Below, one piece after another: positions 51,463 through 60,983 of a DNA stretch of 64,000 bases. Below the pieces are notes generated by a model. It had not been told where the DNA came from and did no database searches. It was given only the letters and a program-made list of their open reading frames with translations. The DNA comes from Chryseobacterium hagamense (lineage in GTDB: Bacteria; Bacteroidota; Bacteroidia; Flavobacteriales; Weeksellaceae), in assembly GCF_007991455.1 (NCBI RefSeq), contig NZ_BJYJ01000010.1:109326-173325 (forward strand), given 5' to 3'. Position 1 is the first letter of the stretch. Each line of letters starts with the position of its first letter. The translations under genes and the position numbers were made by a program.

Positions 51463-52815
51463 TTATTTTTCAAAAACAGCGTAATCGCCGGGCTTGAAAC
51501 TGAAGGCTTTTCCTTCATCGAAATTTCTTCCGGTCTTATCGAAAACATTTTTAAAAGAACCTGTTACCTGCGAATCTTCAATGGTGAAATCCACCGGCTC
51601 TTTTGACATATTCAAAACGACCAGCACTTCATTCTTCCCGTTTTTCCGTATATAGGCCAGGATTTTATCGCTGGCCGTGGTGTTCAGGAGATACGTGGCA
51701 ACATTGGGATCCCCTCCTCTCAGGGCCGGATTGGATGATTTAAGATCCAGCAGGGTTTTATAGAAGCCGGCCATCTGATAAGTACCGTTCCACTCGATCG
51801 GATCTTTTTCAAAGAATTCCAGACGCTTCATGTTCGGCAGTTCCTGTCCGGAATACAGCAGCGGCACACCGTTCCAGGTTGCGGAAAATACGGCCATCGG
51901 TTTGGTGATGACGCCGTATTTTTCATATTCGGTTCCGTTCCAGGAGTTTTCGTCGTGGTTGGTGGTAAACCAGGCCCGCATGGAATTGTCGCCGATGGCG
52001 GAATATTGCTTTAAGAGATCCGTCAGTTCATGAAGCGGTTCATTGTTCTTGTAATAATCCGCCGATTTATGCATCCATTTCCAGGAATAGCTGGCATCGA
52101 ATACCTTACCGTAATCGGGATTTTCCAGTTCGTCATATTCACCCAGCCAGAACAGCGGCTTCAGTTTTTCCACTTCGGGGCGTGCCTGTTCCCAGAAATC
52201 CACTTCCACCCAGGAAGCCAGATCGCAGCGGAAGCCGTCGATATTGGTTTCCTTCACCCAGTATTTCATCGCATCGATCATGGCCAGGCGCATCTCCCGG
52301 TTTTTATAATCCAGCTCGATGATATCGTCCATTCCTGAGGCGCGGTGGAAACTGCCGTCCGGATCTTTCAGGTAAAATTCGGGATGGGTCTTGGTCCAGA
52401 TGTGATCCCAGCCCGTATGGTTGGCCACCCAGTCGAGAATTATCTTGAAGCCCAGGCGGTGCGCTTCGTTTACCAGGTGTCTGAAATCCTCCAGCGTTCC
52501 GAATTCCGGGCTGACGGAGGTGTAATCCGACGCCGCATACTGGCTTCCCAGGCTTCCCTTTTTATTCAGCTGTGCAATCGGGGTCAGCGGCATAAACCAT
52601 AAGGTCTTTACGCCCATCGATTTCAGGCGCGGCATTTCTTTTTCGAAGGCCTTAAATGTTCCTTCTTTTGTATATTGTCTGAGGTTGACTTCGTAAATAT
52701 TGGTGGTATGCTTCCAGTTTTTAGGTAAATCCGTCATGTCTTTCGTTGCTTTTTGCGTAGTGGTGCAGGATACAAGCCCCAGCCCCATTACCGCAATTAA
52801 AATTAATTTTTTCAT
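51463..52815 (-). CDS. Alpha-amylase family glycoside hydrolase (GH13), lipoprotein
   Basis: A 450-residue GH13 enzyme anchored as a lipoprotein (MKKLILIAVMGLGLVSC, Cys17). The catalytic triad is Asp198 (FRCDLAS), Glu226 (WLGEYDE) and the Asp288 region (TTNHDENSWN), with the substrate-side DWVANHTG at about 128-135. It should hydrolyse alpha-1,4-glucans at the cell surface or periplasm; a C-terminal beta domain (FTIEDSQVTGSFKNVFDKTG) completes the fold. No susCD genes are next to it, so it is not part of a standard starch locus. Confidence 0.92.
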   Translation of the reverse strand: MKKLILIAVMGLGLVSCTTTQKATKDMTDLPKNWKHTTNIYEVNLRQYTKEGTFKAFEKEMPRLKSMGVKTLWFMPLTPIAQLNKKGSLGSQYAASDYTSVSPEFGTLEDFRHLVNEAHRLGFKIILDWVANHTGWDHIWTKTHPEFYLKDPDGSFHRASGMDDIIELDYKNREMRLAMIDAMKYWVKETNIDGFRCDLASWVEVDFWEQARPEVEKLKPLFWLGEYDELENPDYGKVFDASYSWKWMHKSADYYKNNEPLHELTDLLKQYSAIGDNSMRAWFTTNHDENSWNGTEYEKYGVITKPMAVFSATWNGVPLLYSGQELPNMKRLEFFEKDPIEWNGTYQMAGFYKTLLDLKSSNPALRGGDPNVATYLLNTTASDKILAYIRKNGKNEVLVVLNMSKEPVDFTIEDSQVTGSFKNVFDKTGRNFDEGKAFSFKPGDYAVFEK

Positions 52816-52829
52816 TAATTCTCTTTTGA

Positions 52830-52837
52830 CAAAAATA
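52830..52837 (-). promoter_or_regulatory. -7 box (TATTTTTG) of the alpha-amylase gene
   Basis: Exact match on the minus strand, 15 bases before the ATG at 52815; -33 spacing is off. Confidence 0.45.
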
Positions 52838-53562
52838 GGAATTGTGATCGGAAAACCCGGAAACCAAGTATAAAATTTGCAAAGTAATTGCTATGGAAGA
52901 CATAGGCGTATACGCTTACGCCAGCAGAGGCAGACAGCTGAGCAGAATAAGGACACGAGCAGGATGCCCGCACCAGCATTCGGGAGCTGTATAGACACAT
53001 AAGAGTATTAGATTATTTCCAACTCTGAAAATATTTTAGAGCACATAAGAGTAAAAAATCAAAGATTTTTATGAAAGCACAGTCTGGCGCATATTCTGAA
53101 ACGATCTCAATATTACAATTTAAGCCGGCATAAAATTTTAAACCACAAAAGTCATAAAATATTAGTAATGTGTACATTAAAGCTAAAAAAACACACTAAA
53201 AAGTTCGCAAAGTTTTTAAAAATCTTTAATTTTTATTGAATAGTTAGTTTAGGGTCATGCTATTATCTGATACGGTCTGCGGGAAATTCCTTTTGCTTTT
53301 TATAATGATCCGCAGTTAAAATATTACAGGCTGATTTATATAATGTTTAGATTCCCTGCGGGAAATCGGAGATTCGAATTCAATGACAAATGGGGCGTTG
53401 AAATCTTTTCGTTTGTTATTTTATACTCCGTGATTTGAAGCAATGGCAATCACTGGCGGCTGCACCGGGTCGAAGCCACGCTGTCATCTGTGAAAATCTG
53501 CGTAAATCTGTGGTTTAATAATAATGGATAAAAATGACCGATAATGATTTGCTCATAAAAAA

Positions 53563-53586
53563 AGCCCCGAATTTTCATTCAGGGCT
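53563..53586 (-). terminator. Intrinsic terminator of the pRiA4b ORF-3-like gene
   Basis: AGCCCCGAAT (53563-53572) pairs with ATTCAGGGCT (53577-53586) around TTTC; on the minus strand a T run follows. 22 bases after the stop. Confidence 0.75.
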
Positions 53587-53607
53587 GTATATTTTCGGAT
53601 GTTCGGG

Positions 53608-54198
53608 TTATCTCTCGTCGTTGTCTTCTTCATCATCGAACACATCGTCGTTGTAATCCTCCTCTTCGTCATCGAAATTGTCGTCATCTTCATCTTCGAA
53701 GTTCCCGGTTACTGCGAAATCGTCTTCGAAACCGAAATCGTCATCCATCAAAGGCATCGCCGATTTCTTTTTTGATCCTCCGGTACCGCTCTTGCTTGGT
53801 GCTTTCAGCGGCACGTTTCCAAAACGGTAAACGGTGATCGGGTAATTCACGCCTTTTGTTTCTTCGATTACTTCCACCAATTCGCAGAAAAACTCCCAAA
53901 GGTCTAAAAGTCCGTACTGGAACTGAGCTTTATCTCCCGTTTTTTCGAAAGCCTCATCGATGTATACATCCGACATAATCTCGCCGTCTCCATCATCGCT
54001 CATATCTTCCAGCGGAACACTTTTAACGATCGTTCCGTCCTCTTCCAGCAGGTTAAAAGTAGAAAGCTCGTCTCCCTGCAGGCTGAACGCACTTTTTATT
54101 CCTAAATGTAAGTTCCACAGCGTCTGTTTTCCTTTAACTTCGATATCCCGGAAAATATCTTCTTTCGCATCTAATATTACGCGGATTTTGTAAACCAT
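53608..54198 (-). CDS. IS1096 passenger TnpR / plasmid pRiA4b ORF-3 family protein
   Basis: A 196-residue protein. The N-terminal 140 residues match the pRiA4b ORF-3-like fold (VYKIRVILDAKEDIFRDIEVKGKQTLWNLHLGI, FQYGLLDLWEFFCELVEV). The last 45 residues are an extreme Asp/Glu-rich tail (FEDEDDDNFDDEEEDYNDDVF), likely disordered. Although the family name comes from insertion sequences, no transposase or inverted repeat flanks it here, so it behaves as an ordinary chromosomal gene. Function unknown. A -7 box at 54246-54253 and its own terminator make it monocistronic. Confidence 0.8.
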   Translation of the reverse strand: MVYKIRVILDAKEDIFRDIEVKGKQTLWNLHLGIKSAFSLQGDELSTFNLLEEDGTIVKSVPLEDMSDDGDGEIMSDVYIDEAFEKTGDKAQFQYGLLDLWEFFCELVEVIEETKGVNYPITVYRFGNVPLKAPSKSGTGGSKKKSAMPLMDDDFGFEDDFAVTGNFEDEDDDNFDDEEEDYNDDVFDDEEDNDER

Positions 54199-54245
54199 CA
54201 GTTTAAATTACTTTTTGCCTTTGTTATTATGATAAATCTCTGTTG

Positions 54246-54253
54246 CAAATATA
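54246..54253 (-). promoter_or_regulatory. -7 box (TATATTTG) of the pRiA4b ORF-3-like gene
   Basis: Exact match on the minus strand; TTG at 54271-54273 is 17 bases away, slightly short. Confidence 0.5.
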
Positions 54254-54327
54254 AAATAAATGAGAGGTGACAAAAAAATATTTCAGGATTTTTTAAATTA
54301 TTTTTTTTCCTTACATTTTGCCGGAAA

Positions 54328-55359
54328 TCATTTATTTTTCTCCAGCATGAAGCTGAATTTTGTCCCTTCCAGATAGACGCTTTCCACAGTGATATTTTCG
54401 TTGTGGGCTTCAAGGATATGCTTCACAATGGCCAGCCCCAGTCCGGACCCCCCTTCCCTCCTGCTTCTGCTGGTTTCCACGCGGTAGAACCTCTCGAAAA
54501 TCCGTGGCAGGCTCTCGGATTTTATGCCCATCCCGTTGTCGATGACTTCGATCAGCACTTTATTTTTCAGAACACTTGTTTTTACGACGACTCTTGCTTC
54601 CTGCCGGTTGGCATAATGAATGGCATTGGAGATGAGATTGATGAAGACCTGCGATATTTTCTGCTTGTCGGCTTCCACAAAAATCTGCGGCTGCAGGGTC
54701 TGGATCTGCATCGTGGCATTGTGCTTCTCCGCTTCAAGATCCAGCAGGTCGAAAATTTCTTTGATGAGCAGGTTCACATCAAACCGGGATAAGTTCAGAT
54801 TGATTTCTCCTGCTTCCAGCCTGTTGATCATATCCAGATCGGTAACGATGGCGATCAGCCGCTCTACCGATTTATCGATTCTTTCCAGGTATTTATCACG
54901 GATGGTGAGGTTATCCACGCCACCGTCACGCAAAGTCTCCACATAGCCCTGAATGGAAAAAAGCGGTGTTTTAAGCTCATGGGAAACATTGCCGATGTAT
55001 TCTTTCCGGTAGCTTTCCATTTCCTTCATCATATCGAGCTCCGTCACTTTCTGCTGGTTGAGGTCTGAAAACCGTTCTCCCAGTTCTTTGATGGTGATGT
55101 TCTCATTGTCGTTATGCACGATTTCCTGCGGCAGCAGCTGAGACAGTCCGCGGACCTGCTTTTTGCCGTAATAGTTGAAGAGCAGCTCCAGCACCATGTA
55201 ATTAATGATAAAAATAAAGATGAGGCAGACAAAAAGCCCCGCTTTAAAGAATGGGGTATTGTAATAAAGATCCTTCAGCGAATCGAAAGTGATCACTAAC
55301 AGAAACATCACCAATGTCAGAAGACAAGAGGCGACGAAGGTAAGCCTGTAAAATTTCAA
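54328..55359 (-). CDS. Sensor histidine kinase, PhoR-like
   Basis: A 343-residue membrane kinase: two N-terminal helices (about 8-25 and 41-60) with a very short extracytoplasmic loop, a linker (65-115), HisKA domain with phospho-acceptor His127 (YIGNVSHELKTPLFSIQGYVETL) and HATPase (N box VFINLISNAIHYA, G1 DNGMGI, F box RFYRVE, G2 GGSGLGLAIVKHI). The tiny sensor loop means it probably senses via a partner or the membrane, as PhoR does. It is 53 bases downstream of its response regulator, in a two-gene minus-strand unit. Confidence 0.92.
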   Translation of the reverse strand: MKFYRLTFVASCLLTLVMFLLVITFDSLKDLYYNTPFFKAGLFVCLIFIFIINYMVLELLFNYYGKKQVRGLSQLLPQEIVHNDNENITIKELGERFSDLNQQKVTELDMMKEMESYRKEYIGNVSHELKTPLFSIQGYVETLRDGGVDNLTIRDKYLERIDKSVERLIAIVTDLDMINRLEAGEINLNLSRFDVNLLIKEIFDLLDLEAEKHNATMQIQTLQPQIFVEADKQKISQVFINLISNAIHYANRQEARVVVKTSVLKNKVLIEVIDNGMGIKSESLPRIFERFYRVETSRSRREGGSGLGLAIVKHILEAHNENITVESVYLEGTKFSFMLEKNK

Positions 55360-55412
55360 TTTTACAAAGTTTTATGGGTTATGGATATAAAGATAAGGAT
55401 TGAAACGGAGTA

Positions 55413-56096
55413 TTAAACAATAAGTTTATACCCAATTCCTTTTAATGTCTGGATCGTATTGATGCCCAGTTTTTCTCTCAGTCTTCTGATATGTACATCG
55501 ATGGTTCTTTCGCCCACGATTACATCATTACCCCAGACTTTCTCAAGAATTTCTTCTCTTTTAAATACCTTTTCGGTATTTGATGCCAGCAGATACAGCA
55601 GGTCAAACTCTTTTTTCGGAAGCAGAAACTGCTGTCCGCTTTTGGAAACCCTGAAATTGTCTTTGTCGATGATCAGATCACCGATTTCGATCAGTTTGGC
55701 ATTATCCGAAACCTGGGAGGTAAGCTGTAATAAGGCATTAACCTTTGAAATCAGGATTTTCGGTTTGATGAGCTTAACGATGTAATCGTTTGCACCGGCC
55801 TGAAAACCGGCCAGCTGGGAGAACTCTTCGCTTCTCGCGGAAAGGAAGACGATCAGTGTTTTCTGAAGCTCTTTGATTTTCCGGAGTTCCTGGCAGGTTT
55901 CGATCCCGTCTTTTTCAGGCATCATCACATCCAGCAGGATCAGATCGGGGATAATTTCTTTGGCTCTTTCAATACCTTCATTGCCGTTGGTAGCGGTATG
56001 GATATCGTAGCCTTCCTTCTCTAAATTGTAAGACAGAATCTCTAAAATATCCAGTTCGTCGTCTATTAAGAGGATTTTCTTTTGGTTCATTTTCAA
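55413..56096 (-). CDS. Response regulator, PhoB/OmpR family
   Basis: A 227-residue regulator: receiver domain with acidic pocket Asp12-Asp13, phospho-acceptor Asp56 (LILLDVMMP), Ser86 and Lys108, then an OmpR-type winged helix (about 130-227, EILEKVWGNDVIVGERTIDVHIRRLREKLG). The residue after Lys108 is Leu, where receivers nearly always have the cis-Pro of the K-P pair; the codon is CTC at 55770-55772, one base from a Pro codon. This may alter the switch. It is divergent from the TonB receptor, which it may control. A start at 56090 (MNQKK) is equally possible. Confidence 0.92.
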   Translation of the reverse strand: MKMNQKKILLIDDELDILEILSYNLEKEGYDIHTATNGNEGIERAKEIIPDLILLDVMMPEKDGIETCQELRKIKELQKTLIVFLSARSEEFSQLAGFQAGANDYIVKLIKPKILISKVNALLQLTSQVSDNAKLIEIGDLIIDKDNFRVSKSGQQFLLPKKEFDLLYLLASNTEKVFKREEILEKVWGNDVIVGERTIDVHIRRLREKLGINTIQTLKGIGYKLIV

Positions 56097-56107
56097 TTTT
56101 TACGCGT

Positions 56108-56115
56108 CAAAGTTA
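56108..56115 (-). promoter_or_regulatory. -7 box (TAACTTTG) of the response regulator gene
   Basis: Exact consensus on the minus strand, 12 bases before the ATG; TTG (56139-56141) at 23 bases. Confidence 0.5.
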
Positions 56116-56281
56116 ATCATATTTTAATCACGGTTTAACAAAACGGCTATCGTTCACATAAAGTTAACAATTATATCCTTTTCTTAATGTTTAGTTAAAA
56201 AAAAATTAAATTTCCCTAAACCATCTACCCCGCCAATTCTTTCTTTCTTTGCACCGAAAGAATCGAGTAAGATATAGTAAA

Positions 56282-59077
56282 ATGAAAAAACAAATCCACA
56301 AGAGCATTATGCTGCTTGCCTTGTTTTCCGCTGGCTTTGCCTTTGCACAAAGCCAGGTTCTAGAAGGTAGGGTACTGGACGAGAAAGACAACACGCCGAT
56401 CGAAGGCGTAAAAGTAAAGGTAAATGATCAGGAGGTGATTACTGATATTTCCGGAAACTACTCTCTAAGCCTTCCCCCGGGAACCAATTACGTCATCACG
56501 GTAACTTCCAACGGCTACAACAGAAAAGAAATCAGTGAAGTTGTGGTAAAAGGCGATACCAATACCCATCTCGACATTGTCCTGGACAAGCCTGTTTCCA
56601 CGAAAGAAAAGCAGATCGAAGGGGTCGTGATCAAATCAAACGCACGAAAAGAGACGATTGCTTCTACCATTGGACTACAAAGAAACTCCGGTGTTGTTTC
56701 ACAGGTAATCGGTGTTGAAGCCATTAAAAGAAGTCCGGACCGAAATACGGGAGAAGTTCTGAAAAGAGTTTCCGGGGTAAGTTTGTTCGACGGAAAATAT
56801 ATTGTGGTAAGAGGCCTTTCGGACCGTTATAACCAGGCAATGCTGAACGGAATCCAGTTATCGAGCACAGAACCGGACAGAAAAACATTCTCCTTTGATC
56901 TCTTCCCGGCAAACGTTATCGAAACGCTGGTCATCAACAAAACGTTCATCCCCGAGTACAGTGGAGAATGGGGAGGCGGACTGATCCAGGTAAATACCAA
57001 AGACATTCCGAATAAGAACTTTTTCAATATGCAGCTGGGTGTGGGAGGAAACTCCATCACGATGGGACAGGAATTCAAAATGCAGAAAGGCGGCAAATGG
57101 GACTTCCTGGGAATTGATGACGGTACCCGGAAACTTCCTGAAGGAATGCCGGCTAAAAACGCATTCACCGTTCTGAACGAAGCCGATAAAACGGAATTCG
57201 GAAAAAAATACGTTAAAAACCTGGGCTATAATTCCAACGGTTTCCCTGAAAATGTAAGTTTACAGCTGGACGGCGGTTTCAATACCAAGCTTTTCGGAAA
57301 AGATTTAGGCGTGATTGCCGTTTTAAACTACAGCAATAATAAAAGAAGAATCGAGACCCGGAACAGTTTCTTTACCATCAACGGAGAACTGGCTGATACC
57401 AATTTCGATTATAATACTGAAAAATACCAGAATGACGTTATTCTAGGCGGATTGCTTAATCTGACCTTAAAGCTGAATACCAATAATAAAATTTCCCTGA
57501 AAAATATCATCACCAACAATACGGTGAACCACATGTCTTTCAGAACAGGTAAGGATTTTGAGTTTGACCCGATCAACGGGACCAACATCATTGCCCGCGA
57601 AATCGGTTTCAAAGAAACGACTTTCTACAATTCCACCCTGAACGGTACCCACAAAATTGACGCGCTGGGAGGACTTACTTTCAACTGGTACGGAAGCTTC
57701 GGTATTCTTGATCAGTATATCCCTTTACTGCAGCGTCTGCAATACAACCAGTATCCTGATATAAACGGAAGCCCGTATCTGGCCCTGATCTCCAACGGAC
57801 TTTCCCAAAAATCGGGAAGCGTGTTCTACTCTACGCTCAGCGATTATCTGTACAATGCGGGCGGAGATGTATCCAAGACTTTTGAGATGTTCGGACAGAA
57901 GCAGACGATCAAGGGAGGATACCTGTTCCAGGTAAAAGACAGGATTTATAATTCCAGGCCTTTCTCCGTAAGACTGGCTTCCTATAACCAGGGATTGCTT
58001 TCGCAGCCGTTTGAAACCATTTTCAACCCTGGCAACTTCGGGACAGCGGGTAATCAGTTCACTTTCGACGAAATCGCAGGAAACCAGTACCGGTACATCG
58101 CCAATACGATCCTGAATGCCGGCTATTTACAGTTCGACAGCAATATCACCTCATGGTTCAGGGCAGTCTGGGGACTGAGAGTGGAAAACTTCGACCAATT
58201 GGTAGGAAGCACCAAAAGAAGCGACGACCGTTTTGTGAATACCAAGGTTACGGATTTCCTGCCTGCTTTAAACATGACGTTCAAGCTTACGAACAATATG
58301 AATTTAAGGGTGGCCGGTTCACAGACGGTGGTAAGACCGGAATTCAGAGAAGTATCTCCGCTGGCCTACTATGATTTTGATTTGGGGGCTACGGTGATCG
58401 GTAACAAATATATCCAGAGAACCAAAATCACCAATGCCGATGTACGTTGGGAATGGTATCCGAGAAACGGAGAGATCCTTTCCTTTGCAGGTTTCTATAA
58501 AAACTTCAAAAACCCTATCGAACTGTATTTCAACCAGTCAGGCGTAGGAACCAGTAATACCTTCAACTACTTAAACGTAGATAAAGCGGATGCTTACGGA
58601 GCGGAGCTGGAATTCAGAAAGAAACTTGATTTCTTCAGCGCGCTTAAAAACTTTACGCTGGGCGGTAACTTCGCACTCATCAAAAACAGGGTAACCGATG
58701 CAGCCACCAATGTAGACCGGCCGATGCAGGGGCAGTCTCCTTACACGGTGAATGTAAGCCTTCAGTACGATACCGAAAAATCGGGATGGTCTTCTACGGT
58801 ACTTTTCAATATGATCGGAAGAAGAATCCTGTACGTAGGAAACGACCAGGTTCCGCCGATCTGGGAAAATCCGAGACCGCTTCTGGATTTCCAGGTAGCC
58901 AAAAAGGTTTTACAGAACAAAGGAGAGATCAAGCTGAACATTTCCGATATCCTGAACCGCCATGCGAAATTTTACCACGACCTGAACAACAACAAAAAAT
59001 ACGACAGCGCCGATGCACTGGCTATCGACCGGGTAACGGGAACCAACATCAGCCTTACGTTCGGATACAGCTTTTAA
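56282..59077 (+). CDS. TonB-dependent receptor with carboxypeptidase-like N-terminal domain
   Basis: A 931-residue outer-membrane receptor. Signal peptide MKKQIHKSIMLLALFSAGFAFA-Q; a carboxypeptidase regulatory-like domain (about 27-110, LEGRVLDEKDNTPIEGVKVKV); plug (about 120-250, IGVEAIKRSPDRNTGEVLKRVSGVSLF, GGLIQVNT); barrel to the aromatic C-terminus TFGYSF. The start at 56282 is used because it yields the signal peptide. Followed after 45 bases by a beta-helix lipoprotein, it is probably the membrane pore of a dedicated uptake system with that protein as surface partner. Ligand unknown. Confidence 0.92.
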   Translation: MKKQIHKSIMLLALFSAGFAFAQSQVLEGRVLDEKDNTPIEGVKVKVNDQEVITDISGNYSLSLPPGTNYVITVTSNGYNRKEISEVVVKGDTNTHLDIVLDKPVSTKEKQIEGVVIKSNARKETIASTIGLQRNSGVVSQVIGVEAIKRSPDRNTGEVLKRVSGVSLFDGKYIVVRGLSDRYNQAMLNGIQLSSTEPDRKTFSFDLFPANVIETLVINKTFIPEYSGEWGGGLIQVNTKDIPNKNFFNMQLGVGGNSITMGQEFKMQKGGKWDFLGIDDGTRKLPEGMPAKNAFTVLNEADKTEFGKKYVKNLGYNSNGFPENVSLQLDGGFNTKLFGKDLGVIAVLNYSNNKRRIETRNSFFTINGELADTNFDYNTEKYQNDVILGGLLNLTLKLNTNNKISLKNIITNNTVNHMSFRTGKDFEFDPINGTNIIAREIGFKETTFYNSTLNGTHKIDALGGLTFNWYGSFGILDQYIPLLQRLQYNQYPDINGSPYLALISNGLSQKSGSVFYSTLSDYLYNAGGDVSKTFEMFGQKQTIKGGYLFQVKDRIYNSRPFSVRLASYNQGLLSQPFETIFNPGNFGTAGNQFTFDEIAGNQYRYIANTILNAGYLQFDSNITSWFRAVWGLRVENFDQLVGSTKRSDDRFVNTKVTDFLPALNMTFKLTNNMNLRVAGSQTVVRPEFREVSPLAYYDFDLGATVIGNKYIQRTKITNADVRWEWYPRNGEILSFAGFYKNFKNPIELYFNQSGVGTSNTFNYLNVDKADAYGAELEFRKKLDFFSALKNFTLGGNFALIKNRVTDAATNVDRPMQGQSPYTVNVSLQYDTEKSGWSSTVLFNMIGRRILYVGNDQVPPIWENPRPLLDFQVAKKVLQNKGEIKLNISDILNRHAKFYHDLNNNKKYDSADALAIDRVTGTNISLTFGYSF

Positions 59078-59122
59078 TTAAAAATCAATCAATTATCTAA
59101 TAAAAAAAATAGTCTTTATATC

Positions 59123-60547
59123 ATGAAAAAATTTGTTTTACACGCTTTAATGCTCGGTACCCTGGCCACTACGTTGACTGCCTGCAGAAATATCGAGGAA
59201 GATGGGGAAACGATCGTACAGAACGGAAACTCCGGTACCGGAACGACTGAGAACCTGATCCTTTCCGGAAAGATCACTTCAAATCTTACGCTTAGAGCTA
59301 ACAACACGTATAAGTTAAGAGGATTGGTATATGTAACGAACGGTGCGACTTTAACCATTGAACCGGGAACCAAAATCGTTGGGGAAGCCGATAAAAACGG
59401 AGCCCTGATCATTACCAGAGGAAGTAAAATCATGGCAGAAGGTACGGCCAGCAATCCGATTATCTTCACTTCAGAAAAACCAAGCCCTAAAAGAGGCGAC
59501 TGGGCAGGACTGGTTATCCTCGGAGCGGCTCCTACCAATGCTTCTTTCAACGGACAGGCCGGTATCGGGGAAATCGAAGGCGGAATCAACAATACGGAAG
59601 GATTGGGTCTTTACGGAGGTTCCAATGCTGCCGACAACAGCGGTGTCCTTAAATATGTAAGAGTAGAATATGCAGGCTATGCATTTTTACCGGATAAAGA
59701 AATCAACGGAATCACTTTCGGTGGCGTGGGTAACGGAACAACGGTAGACTACGTACAGGTATCCTATGCAAACGACGACAGTTTCGAGTGGTTCGGAGGA
59801 ACGGTAAACTGTTCTCACCTTATTGCTTATAAAGGTCTTGATGATGATTTCGATACCGATAACGGGTTTGCAGGAAAAATTCAGTTCGGTATTGCAGTAA
59901 GAGATTCGCAGGTAGCCGACGTTTCCGGATCAAATGCTTTTGAATCTGACAATGATGCCAACGGATCTTCCTTAACGCCTCAGACTTCAGCGACGTTCTC
60001 GAACATGACGATTATCGGCCCGATCAATTCTTCAAGCACAGGAACAAACTCCGGTACAATCAATTCATTGTTCCAGAATGCATTACAGATCAGAAGAAAC
60101 TCTTCGATCTCCATATTCAATTCCGTTTTCACAGGATATCCTGTAGGTCTGTTTATCGATGCTACAAAAGGTACACCTACCGATAACAACATCGGAAACT
60201 CCGGCCTGGTATTCCAGAACAATATTTTAGCCGGTAATACCACGCCTCTGAAATACGGAGCGTCTACTTCTTCTGCTACAGGATATACCCTGACCGATCT
60301 TACCAACTGGTATACGGCTAACGGGAATTCTACCCTGACCTATACTGCTGATGTAAAATTAACCAACGCATGGGCTCCTGCAGGAACGACGCCGAACTTC
60401 TCCCCTGCTTCAGGTTCCGCTTTATTAACCGGCGGGGTATTCACCAATGCCAAATTAACCAGCTGGTTTACCCCTGTAACCTACAGAGGTGCCGTAAAAG
60501 ATGCTTCCGATACGTGGTATGCAGGCTGGACCAACTATAACTTATAA
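59123..60547 (+). CDS. Right-handed beta-helix lipoprotein, receptor partner candidate
   Basis: A 474-residue lipoprotein (SPII signal MKKFVLHALMLGTLATTLTAC, Cys21). The mature part is a repetitive beta-helix with TLTIEPGTKIVGEAD, NGALIITRGSKIMAEGTASNPIIFTSEK and TIIGPINSSS coils, then LVFQNNILAGN-type turns. This protein type is commonly encoded beside TonB receptors near PhoB/PhoR-type systems in Bacteroidota. It lies 45 bases after the receptor and is ended by a strong terminator, forming a two-gene operon. It may bind the ligand at the surface; the ligand is not predictable. Confidence 0.82.
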   Translation: MKKFVLHALMLGTLATTLTACRNIEEDGETIVQNGNSGTGTTENLILSGKITSNLTLRANNTYKLRGLVYVTNGATLTIEPGTKIVGEADKNGALIITRGSKIMAEGTASNPIIFTSEKPSPKRGDWAGLVILGAAPTNASFNGQAGIGEIEGGINNTEGLGLYGGSNAADNSGVLKYVRVEYAGYAFLPDKEINGITFGGVGNGTTVDYVQVSYANDDSFEWFGGTVNCSHLIAYKGLDDDFDTDNGFAGKIQFGIAVRDSQVADVSGSNAFESDNDANGSSLTPQTSATFSNMTIIGPINSSSTGTNSGTINSLFQNALQIRRNSSISIFNSVFTGYPVGLFIDATKGTPTDNNIGNSGLVFQNNILAGNTTPLKYGASTSSATGYTLTDLTNWYTANGNSTLTYTADVKLTNAWAPAGTTPNFSPASGSALLTGGVFTNAKLTSWFTPVTYRGAVKDASDTWYAGWTNYNL

Positions 60548-60576
60548 TAGTAATCAGTTTCTTCATATTAAATTTT

Positions 60577-60611
60577 AAAACGGCACCGGAAAGATTTTCC
60601 GGTGCCGTTTT
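60577..60611 (+). terminator. Strong intrinsic terminator after the receptor/lipoprotein operon
   Basis: AAAACGGCACCGGAAA (60577-60592) pairs perfectly with TTTCCGGTGCCGTTTT (60596-60611), 16 base pairs with a three-base loop. Confidence 0.95.
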
Positions 60612-60622
60612 GCTTATAAGGG

Positions 60623-60772
60623 ACTGTTTTAATTCAGCTTTTATTTTTCATCATTAAGAAATTCAGGAATTCAATGGAAACCGTCGTATTAAATTGAAGA
60701 ATAAACAAAGCTTCTTTTAATCCGGAAATTTAAGAAATGACGGAAAGTTTTTCTGACTCAGAACTTAAACAG
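60623..60772. repeat. MITE-like element, degenerate copy
   Basis: Begins ACTGTTTTAATTCAGC and ends ACTTAAACAG; internal phrases GAAGAATAAACAAAG, GACGGAAAG and CCATTAAGAA-type text are shared with the next element, with much divergence. Confidence 0.55.
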
Positions 60773-60781
60773 ATTTTAAGC

Positions 60782-60983
60782 GCCTGTTTAAATTTGTCAT
60801 TTATATTTTACCATTAAGAATTTAAGGTATTTTAGATTAAAAAATCAATGTGTCAGTTGCCCGGCGATATCCAGTTAAATCAATTGAAATCATCGTATCA
60901 AAATGAAGAATAAACAAAGTTTATTTAATTCAGAAAATTAAAAGAAAGGACGGAAAGTCTGCTGAATTAAAATGTAAACAGGC
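60782..60983. repeat. MITE-like element with 14-base inverted ends
   Basis: 202 bases bounded by GCCTGTTTAAATTT (60782-60795) and AAATGTAAACAGGC (60970-60983), inverted with one mismatch in 14. No coding capacity. A second degenerate copy lies directly before it and a third, inverted, at 12764-12890, so it is mobile or recombination-active on the chromosome scale. Confidence 0.65.

Larger units (their letters stand above)
52816..53607. other. Intergenic region with repeat remnants
   Basis: 792 bases without a gene: -7 box at 52830-52837, AGAGCACATAAGAG-type repeat (53038-53051), and a TGTGAAAATCTGCGTAAATC phrase (53490-53509) related to the 9207/9350 family. The terminator of the next gene lies at 53563-53586. 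Small frames in 52816-53000 are rejected. Confidence 0.5.

Noticed and set aside
53608..54198. Insertion sequence suggested by the protein family name
   Set aside because: No transposase, inverted ends or target duplications are visible around the gene.
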